64,000 nucleotides of DNA. It comes from Steinernema hermaphroditum (lineage: Eukaryota; Nematoda; Chromadorea; Rhabditida; Steinernematidae). The notes beneath the pieces are model-generated. The model was not told where the DNA came from, ran no database searches, and saw nothing but the letters and a program-made list of their open reading frames with translations. Position 1 is the stretch's first letter. Each line of letters begins with the position of its first letter. Of this stretch, positions 45,633-58,324 are shown piece after piece. The stretch covers positions 6,014,001-6,078,000 of the forward strand of contig CM059621.1 in NCBI GenBank assembly GCA_030435675.1. Reading direction: 5' to 3'. The translations under genes were made by a program, and so were the position numbers.

Positions 45633-46614
45633 TGTTCGAAATGCAATAACGTGCTTGAACTACGCTGCATATTGGAAACATGAACAAAACTAATTAAAAC
45701 CACTGGTTTCGGAGCAAACGGCCAGGCAGTAAACGACATAAATGCTATGTAACAAAAAGAAATCTATTAGTGAATTAGCCAGAGCTGCACAATACAGAGG
45801 TACAATCACTGGAAGATGAAAGCTGACGTGCTGTGAAAATTATCGAGACGGACGGAATATTTTATGACTGTTATTCACCACATTCTCACAGAATGTCTCA
45901 TATTTTGGACATTCGTTTTGTTATACTGACTGAGGATATCGTTATAATGACCATTGGGAAGGAGTGTTCTCAAATATAATTTCACTACATGTTTCCAAGC
46001 GCTGCGGTGGAAATCGAACGTATCGAAAACTATCTGGTAGCTAGCAGCTCTGACATCAGAGTTGTGGAGTATATTCGACGGCTTCCGCGAAAGAAACAAG
46101 CGAAGAGTTCAATCCAATGGAGGCGTGACGTTGAAACATTGCAGCGGGTGAAATATCCTAGGACGAATATCTACAAAAAAGCGTGAGCTGTTTTTGATAC
46201 TTGATTTCCTAAATAGGCTTCAAACAACAAAAGAAAAACGTGCATTTTGTTATCTCCTTTTCGAACCAACCCATTTGCCCATTCCAAATAACATTGTAAC
46301 CTGTTGCCGGTCGCCTCCAAATGTTGCCCTTCGTTGCCCTAGTGTATGATTCCTGAACACTTTGCTTGTGTATATCGAAAGTATATGAACATTTTCGCGC
46401 TTCTATACTTTATCTTTACATAAAAGCCAAAACAATGTTTTCTTTTCATGTTTTCTGTCATGCTATATCAATATAAAGCCTTTCAACTCTTCACTGTTGT
46501 AAAGTTATATGATTCTTGCCCTGTGATCCCCATTTTAGTGTTTTCAATCGCACAACGATTGACTATTTCTTTGTTTGCTGAAGTGTTCTTCGAACCAACC
46601 TGTTTTTCGATCTA
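45633..46614. other. Intergenic, nothing recognised
   Basis: No supported gene. The right end is the promoter side of the secreted repeat protein. Confidence 0.4.
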
Positions 46615-47659
46615 ATGATGCATTTGTTTTTGGTGCTCGCCTTAGCGGTAAGTCCACCTCATAGGATGATATTTCTAAATGGATATAGCACTCGAAGTAT
46701 TTCTTTTGAAACGCTTGTGCAATGACATGAAAATTAATACGTGTCGTGACCAACTTTTTTGCAGTTGATCGCGTGCCAAGACGGCGTTGGACTTCCCCTG
46801 GACATCGACTTGGCAAACATAAAGGAAGGTCAGTTCGTAAATTTACGTAGAACGTTCACCTTCTAAATTTTTAAACATTTCAACGATTTAAAGAAAATAT
46901 ATATTTTCTTTTCAATATCTCAGCACAGTACTTTTCAATATCTCAGCACAGTTTGCTTTTAGGCACTGTGGTCAATGCCGATGGGTCGAAAGTTACGACA
47001 ACTTTAAAGAAGGAGGGCAGCACCACGCTTATCACTATTCTAACAATCAAGAAAGATGGCACACAACACCTAAGAACCATTAAACACAGCTTGATGGGAG
47101 GAACAGGAAACTGGAACTTTGGATTTGATGTCCCTAAACCAGGTTACATAGTTTACTATTATGAAATGGATTTAATTTATCGACAACAGGATCGACGACG
47201 AAGCCGGACGGGACAGAGATCACAACCACTGAGGAGAAAAAGGATGGCAACACCGTAACCACAATGATCGAAAAAGCAAAGAACGGCACCGTGACCACAA
47301 AGGTCATCACCACAAGACCTAACGGATCCCAGCATTTAGAACTAAGAGTAAAGCTTGTTTCAGAGGCATGTGAATATCGCTCATTATAACTAAATATCTC
47401 GTTCTTTAGAAGCTGGACCCGGCAAAGATTGATTTGGATGCTCTACGTTCTTCAGGTTACTGGTCGCATAACAGAACAATTACAGAACATCGCTTTAGGC
47501 TCAAACACAGGAGGTAACGGAGCTGTGAAAACAACTACAAAAGACGAAAATGGAATGACTGTCACTGTGATGGAGAAGATCGAGCCCGGAGGTTCAGTTC
47601 AATCGCATGTCCCGAAGAAGCTTTGTGGAGATACAGTTTGTGTAACAAGCGCTGACTGA
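46615..47659 (+). CDS. Secreted protein with DG/TTT repeats
   Basis: Six exons: 46615-46647, 46765-46828, 46963-47142, 47190-47347, 47410-47455, 47499-47659; 213 residues, all junctions in frame. A signal peptide (MMHLFLVLALALIACQDG) is split by intron 1. Three related modules follow, each opened by a phase-1 exon boundary and a Gly: GTVVNADGSKVTTTLKKEGS, GSTTKPDGTEITTTEEKKDG and GSNTGGNGAVKTTTKDENGM. Two modules continue with DGTQHL or NGSQHL. A short exon (KLDPAKIDLDALRSS) links the second and third modules. Two Cys (CGDTVC) lie near the end. Beta-strand-like alternation suggests an extracellular repeat fold; the role is unknown. Phase-1 borders around each module indicate growth by exon duplication. 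Confidence 0.75.
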
Positions 47660-49894
47660 TTACTCTCCCTTTGATTGTCTTAAGACCGCTAAATGTATTT
47701 GTTTTGTTGTGCTTGCGTAAGAAGGATCTTTTTGCTTCAAGAACGACTCTTTCCTATATAATCATAAATAAGTAACGAGCTGTGGTTCATTTCGAGCAAT
47801 ATATCAGGATCAAACTATCCGAATGGTATGTCGCGAGCGACCTCTACCGTATCCGAAAATCGAAGACCAAGATCGAAAACGTCGTAAAAAATAGTCATAT
47901 GCAAGAGGGCAGCGGCGAGGATCAAAGGAAGTCATTACAAACAAGAAGGACAACTTGCGTTCCTCACCGTCGCCTCCGCCTCTTCAGTCATCACATCCAT
48001 AAATAGGCGATCACCATTGCCAAAGTTCTTATCTTAGCCCGTGCTCTTAAATAAGGGTTTAATTACCCAAGTTTGAGATCCCACAGATTCATCGCGCAAC
48101 CTATTATCCGAAAACCCCGCGTGGCAGCAACTACATCCATCCTTCACCACCGAGACGACCAGCCGTACATGGTAAGGGACACTAGAAATGTTGCGACCGA
48201 AAAGTGGAAGTTTTGGACCGAACGCGGTGCACCGCAGAGCTTTGACGTGGTGTGAAAAGAATTGACCTTGGACTCTGGTGCAAATTGATAATTTTGTAGA
48301 ATGTTGTTGTAATGTAATAAAATTGTTAATATTGCCTTACATACATGAAACCCTCAAAGTAAGAATCAACGTAACTTTCAATGGGTGTTTACATGGTTAG
48401 ATGGGCCGAAATCCGGTGCACTTCATGGGGGTAATGTGCAGCTGTTGGATACAATGGGAATGAAAACAAATTAGAAAAAAGGAATGCCTCAGTTTTGACC
48501 GCGCATACTGAACTGTGAAAAGGAAATCAAAATGCGTTTTTCGCAGAAAATTTAGAAATGTTCACCACCCTCACAACGCAAAATCAAAGAATTTGCAGAT
48601 GCCGAAAACGCTAACTTTTCACGCTTATCGTATATTGACTGCTAGCCACCTCGAAATATGAGTTACGTTACGATAGTCTTGGCCGTTATAGCTTTGTGTA
48701 GAAGCAAAACAAAGGGCAAAACGGTGACTTCTATAGTATAAATGCCTACACCGCAAACAAATCCACCTACTAGCGATGTCACAAGATCTTCCAATAACGA
48801 ATGTACCGCAATGTATTCCTCAAAGGTACAATGCCCTTGTCCGTTCGAGAGTTTGTTCATTTACTTTCCCGGAGTTCTGCGGTCGATGTTGATTCGGGTG
48901 TTGAAAGATACCATTTTTTTCCCAGCTAAGGTGCAGCGAGTTTCAGGTATTCCAGCGTAAAAATGGACCGGGAACTGTCACAACAAAACATTTAAGGATT
49001 TACAACAAACCGGAAACAGATCATGGAAAATGTTGCAGCATCCCGGGACCACCCTGTAGTTCTTGCAAAATTCGCTTTCTTCGCGAGAAGTAGGGGTGAT
49101 ATAGTAGTGATAAAGCTGCAACTACATACCTAATATTCTGCAAAGTACCGACGTGCTGGGAACTCTCTGCTAAGCAAAGTACGACTGTTTTCTTCTCTGA
49201 CAAGTTCAGAAGTTCAGATAATTTCTGCTTAACTCAAAGCGAACGTTTCAGTTGCAGCACCTTAACGAATTTGTCCATAAAAGTTCTGTTGCGCGCTTCA
49301 AAGCTGTACCTACCGTAATTTCAATAGTGCAAGAACTCCTTCAAAACTAGGTGTTAATGCAAAACTCACAAACATGCCCTTTGGCCGAGTCTAGACAACC
49401 ATGTAACCTCTATGTATCATGGTGTATCATTGAGTCGTTTGTGTATCTGTTAAATGCCGTAAATACAGTGCCCTTTGCACCCCAGAATCACAGTAGTGTC
49501 CAAGCTGACCTGAATACCGTGATATCCGTATGGTTTGACGGTCCCGACAAAGATTTTATTTCCTCGCGTAATCAGTATTAGTTTTCAATTCCCAGAGAAA
49601 CGTGGCACATGGTGATTTCAGTTCTTTAGCAGCAATGTCCACAAAAAAAGTTTCACATTACGGACGGTGTACTTCTTGATAGTTTTACCATGCGGATGCA
49701 AGGATTACTGGGAGATGAAGCGTGAAAAATGGACCGTGATATACCTTCATAGAGCTCGGAATATCTATAGTCAACTGCTGCCTAGGAAAACAGCATACCC
49801 TTTTTCCGTACGCTGCTTCTGATTTTTGATGCTCACAGTACACTAGTTCACAGAAATGATCTTAAAAGACTTTGGCATATCCCATTTTTATACG
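47660..49894. other. Intergenic, no firm gene
   Basis: Between 47780 and 48260 there are protein-like words and a possible exon with a GTAAGG donor (about 48172), but no consistent gene model. The rest shows nothing. Confidence 0.35.
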
Positions 49895-49906
49895 CGTGAA
49901 CGTAAC

Positions 49907-50422
49907 GGGTCTTTCATTTGTGCCCCAGCGATCGGTCGGGTCGTCCACTCGATCTCTCTCTCTGAGGCTGTATGGGCCGAATGAGTTGAGTGAGCGGTCG
50001 TTCTCGGCCGTCGCTGTTGGAGCAATGATCGCCCCGGCTCCCAGAAGGCCTGGAACACCAGGGAGCCGTAGTTCCACCGTCTCGCCAAAAAGCCCGTCAC
50101 GACCTCCCGACTCTACCCGCGCCGCCAAAGAAGCCGAAGAAGCGTTGCAACTCCGAAGTCCACGCCGCCAGCCGAACCCAAGATGACTCTCCGCTCCGTT
50201 GGCTCTGCTCCGCCGCTATTACACTTCCGGAATCAGCTCTTCACGACTTCGATGCCCGCGCAAATTAATGGGAACGCTGCATTCTATTCGGATTCGTCTG
50301 CTCCACCGAAATCAGAAGAAAATCAGCGATCACGGTGTGACTATGTTCTTCTTTGTGCATATTTGAGACGTCCTGCACGGCGTAAGCCGTTGATTCGGTA
50401 AGATAAATCGTTTAAAAAAAAT
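49907..50422 (+). mobile_element. Full-length SINE-like element R1, 516 bp
   Basis: Flanked by identical 12-bp direct repeats CGTGAACGTAAC (49895-49906 and 50423-50434). The 5' end (CTTTCATTTGTGCCCCAGCG) is shared by copies at 12970 and 62388. The 3' end is a GGCGTAAGCC hairpin, AGATAAATCG and TTTAAAAAAAAT. A middle hairpin, GGCTCCC...GGGAGCC, is conserved in four copies. Long flanking duplications with an A-rich 3' tail are what target-primed reverse transcription leaves. No protein is encoded. Confidence 0.7.
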
Positions 50423-50434
50423 CGTGAACGTAAC

Positions 50435-52640
50435 ATAGTTTCAGGGCCGACTGTAAATGGGTCCTAAAATTGTCTGCCCAAGTAGGTTGGTCTCCGCTGG
50501 TCTGTTTGCACGCGTGTTCTTCGATGTGCACGAGACCGGTCGCACTCGATGAGTCGAAGAGCGGTCGCTTTCAGACCCGAGACAAAACAGGGACCCGGGT
50601 CGGCGTTAGATTGCATCTTCTTTTTTCCTATGTGGACTTACCACATATATATTTTGTTTTCGTTGTTCAGTTCTGCTTTGTCCTTTTTGTAATATATGTG
50701 ATTTACTACTTACTACGTTACTACCCACGTTTTACCTATTTATGGGCAATAACCTTTAGACATTTACCATAGTGGAATATTTGGTTGAAATGCGCCTGAA
50801 CCGGCCTGGCCACCGTTCCGTGTCTCAGAGAAATTTCTCGTCGAGGTGACGTGACAAGAGCCTTGCAGCTGCTAAAATGATTTTTAGTCAAATGGTGGCA
50901 AGGCAGCACGCAATGCGACAAATTTATGTATCCAGTTTTGCCGATCAGAAAACGGGATACTTGCCAGTACCGTATATTCACTCTCCCCTTGGATAATGTT
51001 GAAGTCGTTTTAATGAACCTTTTGACTTTTCTATATGTAGCTAATCTGTTCCTGTACTGATTGACGCGTTTCCGAAAGGTCGTGATGATGTCACATCTGA
51101 AAAAGCTGCATTCTATGTCTTGCCTTTTTAACTCAAGCCATTACGTTATCAAAGGTCGTCACTTATGATAGCGCACTAAAAAATCGCAGGTATCTTTAGG
51201 TTCGGCTCCTTCTATTTAACAACGTTGATTCAAACGATATTCTAATCACTGTGTCCGATCTCTCACAGACGCTGGGAACTCATGAAATGTTCTGATATTT
51301 TGCTCTAGAGTACATGTATACACAGAGGTTTTACGTCGGATTCTATGATGTTTTCAGTTGGGTTCAAATTGAAAAAGCTACAAGATCAAGTTCAACAGCC
51401 GTTCAACGCTTGTTTTCCACCTGGAATTACAAGTACAGAAGAGCACCGGTTTGTTTTGTTTTCGTCCTGCACGTAGTTCAATGATGACAACAGCTAGGTT
51501 GTTACTTTAAAAATGGCACCTGTGATAAACATTCCCTAAGTCCGCTGAGTACTTTGTCCCACATCCAAACAGATTGATGTACTGTTGATCCTACCATTGA
51601 TGTACGGACTTCCTACAGTATAAATTGTGTGATGGACGGTGACCGCCTTTAACCACGTCCATCGGTGGGTCTTGCCTGTTAAACGGATCTACCGTGGTGC
51701 TCGTGATATATAACAGTATAAGCACGTCTCAAAAAGATGCGTTTCTATTTATTTGACACTTCTCCCTTTCCACTAAGAACGATGTGAGACAGAGGTCGAA
51801 AATTGGACCAAAATATTCCTTAACTTTAAACCTTCCATAATATTTGAAGAGGGAGCCGAGACCCTGGAAGCATAGTATTGGTTTGATACAGTGAAAATTA
51901 TCATTAGTTCGTTGCATTCTTCCTCATGTTGGCAGCCTATTTTTTCTCGATAGTCATTTTTTGGCACCACACTGCGAAACGCGAAGTGATTGCTGCCATG
52001 GTGCCTGAGACCTCACATTTCGAAGGTGGCCCTCGCAATGGCCCTTGACCGAATAGCTTTTGTTTACAAATACGATAGACAATTCCATTCGCAGAATAAG
52101 GAATAATACTCTCTGGTGCTATTTCGAGATCCTCTCACATTTGATTAGAAGACTAAGCAATAACGTAACATTTGAGATATCCTGCATTCCAAGATCCACT
52201 AAAATCTGATGTCGGCTTTGTGTACAAGTTGCAGCTTTTGCTTTACTCATGCTAAGACCTGAAATAAGAAAATACTGTTTGAATTTTTACTTTAACTTTA
52301 ACGGCTCTTGGTTAGGTACATAACAGAGATCGAAGCTCACATTTGCGAATTCGAAAAATAGTCGTTAGTGGAATACGGGGACAATTAACGAAAACAACGT
52401 GGCTTTCTTGAGTATGTCCTTCAACGAAAGCACTAGCCTTTAAATAAAAAAGAATTCGACCTATCTTTTCCTCATTACTGTAGTTGGAGGGCACCTCCAC
52501 GGTATACTTCGAATTTTCCCGATGCCAACTGAACATAGTGTACTATTCTTGATGCCCCTGAATTGACGTGAAGCCTGTTACATAACGTGCTATGTCCTTT
52601 AAGAAGTGTCAGGCGCTGGTACGTGCCTTTCACGTCTTAT
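50435..52640. other. Intergenic, nothing recognised
   Basis: A GACCGGTCGC stretch at 50526 matches 33549. Otherwise no gene or repeat. Confidence 0.4.
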
Positions 52641-52652
52641 TTTCAGAGAATC

Positions 52653-53867
52653 ATGGAGATGTACATGTTCCGCCACGCTGAATACCAGCACTATTACAAC
52701 TGTTCGATGAAGACATCTGAAGAATGGTCCCAAATCGGGGTCAGAAATGTAGGAATGGGCATTTTTAGCATTGCGCTTGGATTCGTTTCTTTGGTGAGCT
52801 TTCTTTTCAACAACACGTTTTAGTTCTGCTTTAGCCTCTCTACATTCCATGCCTCAAAACAATGCTGAAGCCAGAGCTATGGCAATACTCCTGCTACAAA
52901 CTGATGTTCTACAACGGGATCGTTGACGTCATCGGAATCATCAACAGTTGCTTCTTCACCGGATACTTCGCCATACAGGGAACCGTCTTTTGTCACTCAC
53001 CCGATTTCAACTACCTCTATGGATGTGTCATTATGGGTAAGAACGGGCTCGTATCACTACAAACCGTAGTTCCCTTTTCTATCACCTGCTCAGCTCACCA
53101 TTTTTCTCTTTAGGATTCTGGACGATTCAGTGCATGACGTCTGTTCTCCTTGCCTTCAACAGATGCGTTGACTTCTGGCAGAACTCCTTTCTCTCTTCGC
53201 TCTTCCGCGGTAGACGAACCTACTTCTGGTTCCTGCTCCCTACCACGTACTTCCTCTACTTCTGCTTCTTTGTCCCTCCCTGCATTTACTCCTCCTATGT
53301 GAACATGTGGGTGCTCGATCCTTTCCTCGGAATCGACGTTGAAACCGACAAATCTTTGGTAAGAAGCATGTCTGACCCAACATACATATCCCCTTTAGTA
53401 CACCATGGTCTGGCCTCTGAACGCCAACAACACCCTTCTCGTGGCGATACTCTCGTTTTTCTACGTGGCGCTCGTATTCTCCATTTGGTGGAAGAGTCGT
53501 CTCTGTCCTGGCGAGCTCATGACGAAACTTCAGCGTCAGGTACCAAGCGCCACGCCACAGCCGCACTAAGACTTTCTATTAGGTCACTCTACAAGCATTT
53601 CTCATCTGTATGATCATTGATCTCAACGGCGTCATCTACGTGCTCTTCGAGTTCTTCCCTAATCTCCCAGGAGTATTCATGACGTTCGTCTTTCTTCTCT
53701 GGCAATGGGGATGCTGTGGCGTCGTCTTCATCTACTTGATTCTCAACAGGACCTTGAGAGAAGGCGTGCTTCAGTTCTACTGTTGCCGTGTTCCCGCACG
53801 CATAACACACGCCTCGGCTCTCATTAGCACCACGGCAACAAGGCGATCTCAAATTTTCACTATTTAG
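52653..53867 (+). CDS. srt-family chemoreceptor 4 (7TM GPCR)
   Basis: Five exons: 52653-52793 (141 nt), 52835-53036 (202), 53114-53358 (245), 53399-53539 (141), 53583-53867 (285); 337 residues. An acceptor TTTTCAG 6 nt before the ATG points to trans-splicing and supports the start. Marks: MEMYMFRHAEYQHYYNC, QYSCYKLMFYNGIVD, FCHSPDFNYLYG, LLAFNRCVDFW at the end of TM3, LQRQ/VTLQAFLICM at the fourth intron and LNRTLREGV after TM7. It keeps the first four introns of srt gene 2 but has lost the final one. Closest in design to srt gene 1 and of equal length. Ligand unknown. Confidence 0.93.
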
Positions 53868-54928
53868 AGAAGGAGACAACAAGCAACTCTGCACGCGTAT
53901 TTGTATTTTGTGATATCTCCCAATTCCGACGATATAAATCAAAAGAGAATTAACATTACCTTTCTCGGTTAAAGGTTACATAACTGACTAATAATTAGTG
54001 GGCTATAAACCGTAAAACTGGCCACGCCGAACAGACATCTCGTGTTCTTACCACTCCGGGATTGCTGAGTGTTGAGAACAGGTAATGGGTGCATGTTGGG
54101 TGTGGGTAAAACTCACAGCTACTATGCCCATATAGCGACTCCACGAGTACATTTATACTTTACAGAAATAGAGGTGAAATATCAAAAAAATGACGCTTCC
54201 ATTTACAAAAAAATACAACAGTCTGAGATTGCAATTGTTTAAGTTGACCTTCAGAATGACTTCTCCAATTTGAGACGTATCATTCGCCTCTGTTAACTTC
54301 ATTTACATGATATTAGTAGAGGCGTGTAGTCTATTATGCTCAAATTGAATTTCGATAAAGGAGGACTTGCAAAAAAGACCGCTGCCACGATCGATGCTCT
54401 AACACACCGCGTGAAGCCGAAGTCCCGCTGGAACTCCGAAACCTTGTTCTGGAGTTTCCTTCAATTCTTGTAAAAATCTATGTGATTGGGCGTCCTCATT
54501 GCTTTCAACAACATGTAGAATTATGCGGACATCTCTTGAACTCCCTTCAACTTTGTGTTGTGGACCGTGTTGCCGACGGTCAGAAATCACTGGAGGAGCT
54601 TGTGAGGGATGGAATTTGGTGACGTGGATAGAGGCGTACCGTCACATACATATGAAGTGCTAATGAGTAATACCGCAATTAAGTTTCGTTGTGTAAAATT
54701 CAGTTGGTGCCAACTGCACCTGAATTACAGGTGGATGTCCTGTACTGTACCCGGCCCAATGAGTGTCTCTCACTTGGTAAGGCCCAACACTTTTTCCTGA
54801 GTAACTTTATTTGAGCAACTGTGCGGAAAGAATGTGTTCAACAAACACACACAGGGTCGCACATAAAAAGTACCTTGTCAGATGCAAGAAACGAATTCTA
54901 TAAACGATTTCTTCTTATCTTGTTTCTT
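53868..54928. other. Intergenic between convergent receptors
   Basis: No gene seen; contains the 3' flanks of srt gene 4 (plus) and receptor D (minus). Confidence 0.4.
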
Positions 54929-55870
54929 CTAGAGATATTTGCAACAAACTAACTTCATGACGTTCTGTAATGTTCTTCGAGCGGCTTTCCTGTACGGTCT
55001 GAGGGCCAAAATTACAGTGACTGCATACACAGTGCCGTGATTTACCATTATCGATATTGAAAATAAACAAATTTGCCTTGAGTATTGCAGATGGGGTTTC
55101 CAGGCGGTGACTGTAGCGACGATAAGAGGCAGAGTACCGAAGAACACAGGGATAGTACTGATCATAAGAAGAGACCACAATATATTTCGGTGTTTGTCCA
55201 ACGCTTGCTGGTTCATGAGCCCTCGCTGCTGCTTGATTCTCCAGAACAACAAAAGTGTAAAAATACAAACGAAGACCATAGCGAACACTATGGCAAGCAG
55301 TAGTGCGAATAGAGCCACAGTTTTCTCAGAGCCATAAGGTTTTAGACAAAAAACAGAAGTCACTTGCGGAAGTGCATCCTTTACAGGATAAGAGGACGTT
55401 GCGAGCATCCACCGTGAATATAAAAAAGCAACTACAATAATTGTACTTGCATGGATGCTGACAGAAACGGTGATTTTACGAATTGGTCGACCTAGGGCCA
55501 TGTGATCGGCACGTGTGAAAATGACATAGCGATAGAAGAAGGTCATCATAATTGCAAAGATACAGTTCACAATAGATATAAAAAGCATCATGAACAAGAT
55601 ATGTGCGACGAGTTCGTTGTCGACGAAGTGCAAGATACCGTAAACACGAATACATTCTGCTGGGAACAAGGGATATGGATGCATAAGAGCGAAAATAATA
55701 TTTGCAGCGAAATTCCATGTCATTCCATTTAGGAGAAAGAAGGATGTGTAACGCATCTTTGAGGGAGTATTCCGCAGGATAATCACAAATGCGAATGTAT
55801 TCACGATAAGGTAAACAGCGGCTGATATATCGCAAAGCCGATTATAGAGAACCTCAAAGGAATCAGCCAT
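54929..55870 (-). CDS. Str-superfamily chemoreceptor D (srh/sri-like, intronless)
   Basis: 313 residues, one exon, seven hydrophobic segments. MADSFEVLYNRLCDI at the start aligns with paralogues A and E. Marks: NTPSKMRYTSFFLLNGMTWN, PLFPAECIRVYG, FFYRYVIFTRADH at the end of TM3, RGLMNQQALDKHRNILW before TM6, VNHGTVYAVTVI and RPYRKAARRTL at the end. It is closer to receptor E at 60058 than to A. Likely a sensory receptor; the Srh/Sri assignment is by motif, and the ligand is unknown. 5' flank up to about 55990 may hold its promoter. Confidence 0.9.
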   Translation of the reverse strand: MADSFEVLYNRLCDISAAVYLIVNTFAFVIILRNTPSKMRYTSFFLLNGMTWNFAANIIFALMHPYPLFPAECIRVYGILHFVDNELVAHILFMMLFISIVNCIFAIMMTFFYRYVIFTRADHMALGRPIRKITVSVSIHASTIIVVAFLYSRWMLATSSYPVKDALPQVTSVFCLKPYGSEKTVALFALLLAIVFAMVFVCIFTLLLFWRIKQQRGLMNQQALDKHRNILWSLLMISTIPVFFGTLPLIVATVTAWKPHLQYSRQICLFSISIMVNHGTVYAVTVILALRPYRKAARRTLQNVMKLVCCKYL

Positions 55871-56159
55871 TGCAGCGACGTTCGAGGTGACTCTTTCGTT
55901 AACTGCCAGTCAGCTTTTCTCTGCTATGTTGTTTTCGAGAATCCAGAGCACGCCAGTACTGCAAATGAAATTACAGGATAAAAACAGTATAAATAGGTTC
56001 CGCAAATCAGTCGCTTTACGCAAAACACTTGCAGTGTTTTAGTCTCTTTGCCGACCAAAATCGGTAGTAATCAGATGTCGTACTTGTTTTTCATTTAAAA
56101 GGCGGAAAGAATGGATTCACATACGATAGGTATTAGCACATTTTCATTGTTATAAACTC

Positions 56160-56300
56160 ATGGATCTGAGGAACGGAGGCATCCGCCTCGCCGACGTCGG
56201 TTCCATCGGGACCACAACGGCTGCGACAGCATCAAGTGCCACAGCAGTGGACACTGCATCGTCCAGTGGCAGAATTATGACCCCAAAAGGAAGCAGTTGA
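56160..56300 (+). CDS. Small Ala/Ser/Thr-rich open frame, doubtful
   Basis: 46 codons: MDLRNGGIRLADVGSIG, then a Thr/Ala/Ser-rich run, ending MTPKGSS. The frame is GC-richer than its surroundings, which may mean coding or a repeat. No signal peptide or splice sites; no family. Confidence 0.2.
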   Translation: MDLRNGGIRLADVGSIGTTTAATASSATAVDTASSSGRIMTPKGSS

Positions 56301-56506
56301 CCACCTGCGACTGAACTAAAACAACGACTTAACGACTCTGTTTACGAAGAGCAAGTTATTTTGAAACCTTTCCTTGCTTTCAGCCTTATTTCGACGCTCC
56401 ATGAAATAATCATTACCACCATAAGCTTTTGTCTAGCATCGTCATTTACTCTTGAATCAACGGCATAAAACTTTGAGCTCAAGTCATGACCCTTTCACTT
56501 GACCAT

Positions 56507-57590
56507 TCAAACGCCATGTAAACTGGGGTCAGTTTGTGCGATGGTCGCGATTTGTGATACCGATGCTTCGTGTACGGTTGTAGTTGGATGGACGACAGCC
56601 GAACTCTCGATTCCATCGGTGATGCCAAACAGCTTCGTGAACTCCCTCCTATACAGTGTGCTTCGATAGTAGTAGATGAAGAATGGCGCTCCTAGATTCA
56701 CATTGACAAAGGTACCAAGCGGAATTTCAAAAGCCAAAAAAACGCGTTTACTAAAGGAGGTCAGTTTAGTATTACGTTCAGCCGATGTCCTCACTTTGGA
56801 CTGATCACAAGAGCAAAAGTGCATCCAACCATGGTAAACACCCAACCGAAGATGTAAACCAAAATCATTGTGTTCAGAGATCTGTTTAGTTTTTGATAAT
56901 CGGAACGGGAAACTGAACGAAGGAAGTGATCATAGTCCATATCGAGGGCATTACTATTTCTAAACATTTTCGTCAGGGCGTAGTAGATGCCAACAACACC
57001 AAGGTTGATGATTGTCCCGACGGCAAACCAGATATTCTCTGCAAATCCTGTGATCGCTTGAGGTAGAACACAGAGGGTTTCTTCTTCTGTGAGGCTCACG
57101 AAGGTGACATATTTGAAAGCTGCGCAGTAAACAAAACATGTGGTTAAGATTCCAGTGATGTAGAATAGCGAATCCATCGTGTTGTAGAGATGAGGGTTCC
57201 TAACTGCTAGCAACCTGTCGAAAGCTATGAAGAGCATCAGTATAGTAGAGAAATCAGACGCCGAAATAAATAAGAAGTTCACTCTCCAGCAGGTTCTGAA
57301 GGTGACCAACTGCTCTGTAAAAGCGAAGTAGGCCAAGGCTACATGGGACCCTTGGAGTAGAATATCAGAAAGTGCTTGAAAAGCGATGAAGATGTTGCAT
57401 GGCCCACGTAGGTGTTTCGATCTGAGTGGCTATGACTTTCGTGACTGTGGAGTCATCTCTACCTCAGTGTTACGAAGATGATCAAGAAATTGCCAGGCCA
57501 AGCTACCGCATTGCATATTATGAAAACAGTGGAGAATATCTTTCCAATGAGAAAGAGCGTTGATACCGGAATGTCGTTGATGAACGTCAT
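56507..57590 (-). CDS. srsx-family chemoreceptor (7TM GPCR)
   Basis: Three exons: 57590-57463, 57421-56795, 56750-56507, with introns of 41 and 44 nt; 332 residues, all in frame. Marks of the rhodopsin-like Srsx family: a Gly-Asn pair in TM1 (AWPGNFLIIFVTLR), SKHLRGPCNIFIAFQALSD in TM2, a Cys in TCWRVNF, LFIAFDRLLAVRNPHLYN at the end of TM3 (DRL in place of DRY), RSLNTMILVYIFGWVF for TM6, and NLGAPFFIYYYRSTLYR for the NPxxY region. The C-terminal tail is Thr/Ser-rich. Srsx receptors are chemosensory candidates in nematodes; the ligand is unknown. The start is the first ATG before TM1, after an acceptor-like CATTTCATAG. Confidence 0.88.
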
Positions 57591-58324
57591 AGCTATGAAA
57601 TGTCGCTGGCTAACAATCGGATTTCCCTAAAATGCGCAATGAGTGTTTAATCAAGTATCGTCGAAAACATGTTTTCCTGAAGGCTAATTTACCGCAATCT
57701 TATTAATGCCATTCTTTAGAGATCCATCACATCACTCATAATTATGACCATTTTCGCTTCCGTTGTTGAACATTGCAGTTCTGTTTTGTTTGTTAGCCAC
57801 TGTTACCTGTGCTTTATGTGTTATGTTCTTACTAACATACAGGTTCAATAACAAAGCAATAGCATGTGCAGAAAATGAAGCACAGCTTCATATGAAACTG
57901 CAGGTCTAACTTCACAAGTCTCCCAATTCTCCCCCAGGAGGCTGGAGGCTCACGCTCTCAGCGTGACAATGGGTTTCTTCCTTCTGAGCACGGCTCTCGC
58001 AACGGATGGGCATCACCTCACCGAAAAAAGGCCCGCGGGACTCTCGATAACGCGACCATCGGCGTGTTCCATGTACCATCAGCCATTGCGTCTTCCGTGC
58101 CCAGCGGCGGAGCTCGAGCAGTTTAACAAACATAAACTGCATAAAACCTGGACGCCGCACCCATCCAACACACTTCTTCTCCGAGTCACGTCTTCAATCA
58201 GCGACGACTCCACCACCCTCAACTTCTCCTGTCGACCCATTCGCCCGCAGAAGGAGCCGACGTCTCCTCAACCAAAAGAGGAGCATCTGTTTATTTTGTA
58301 TTTCTTTATCCCCTATATATACAG
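57591..58324. other. Intergenic, nothing recognised
   Basis: GC-rich open frames around 57920-58280 lie on opposite strands of each other and lack support. Confidence 0.35.
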
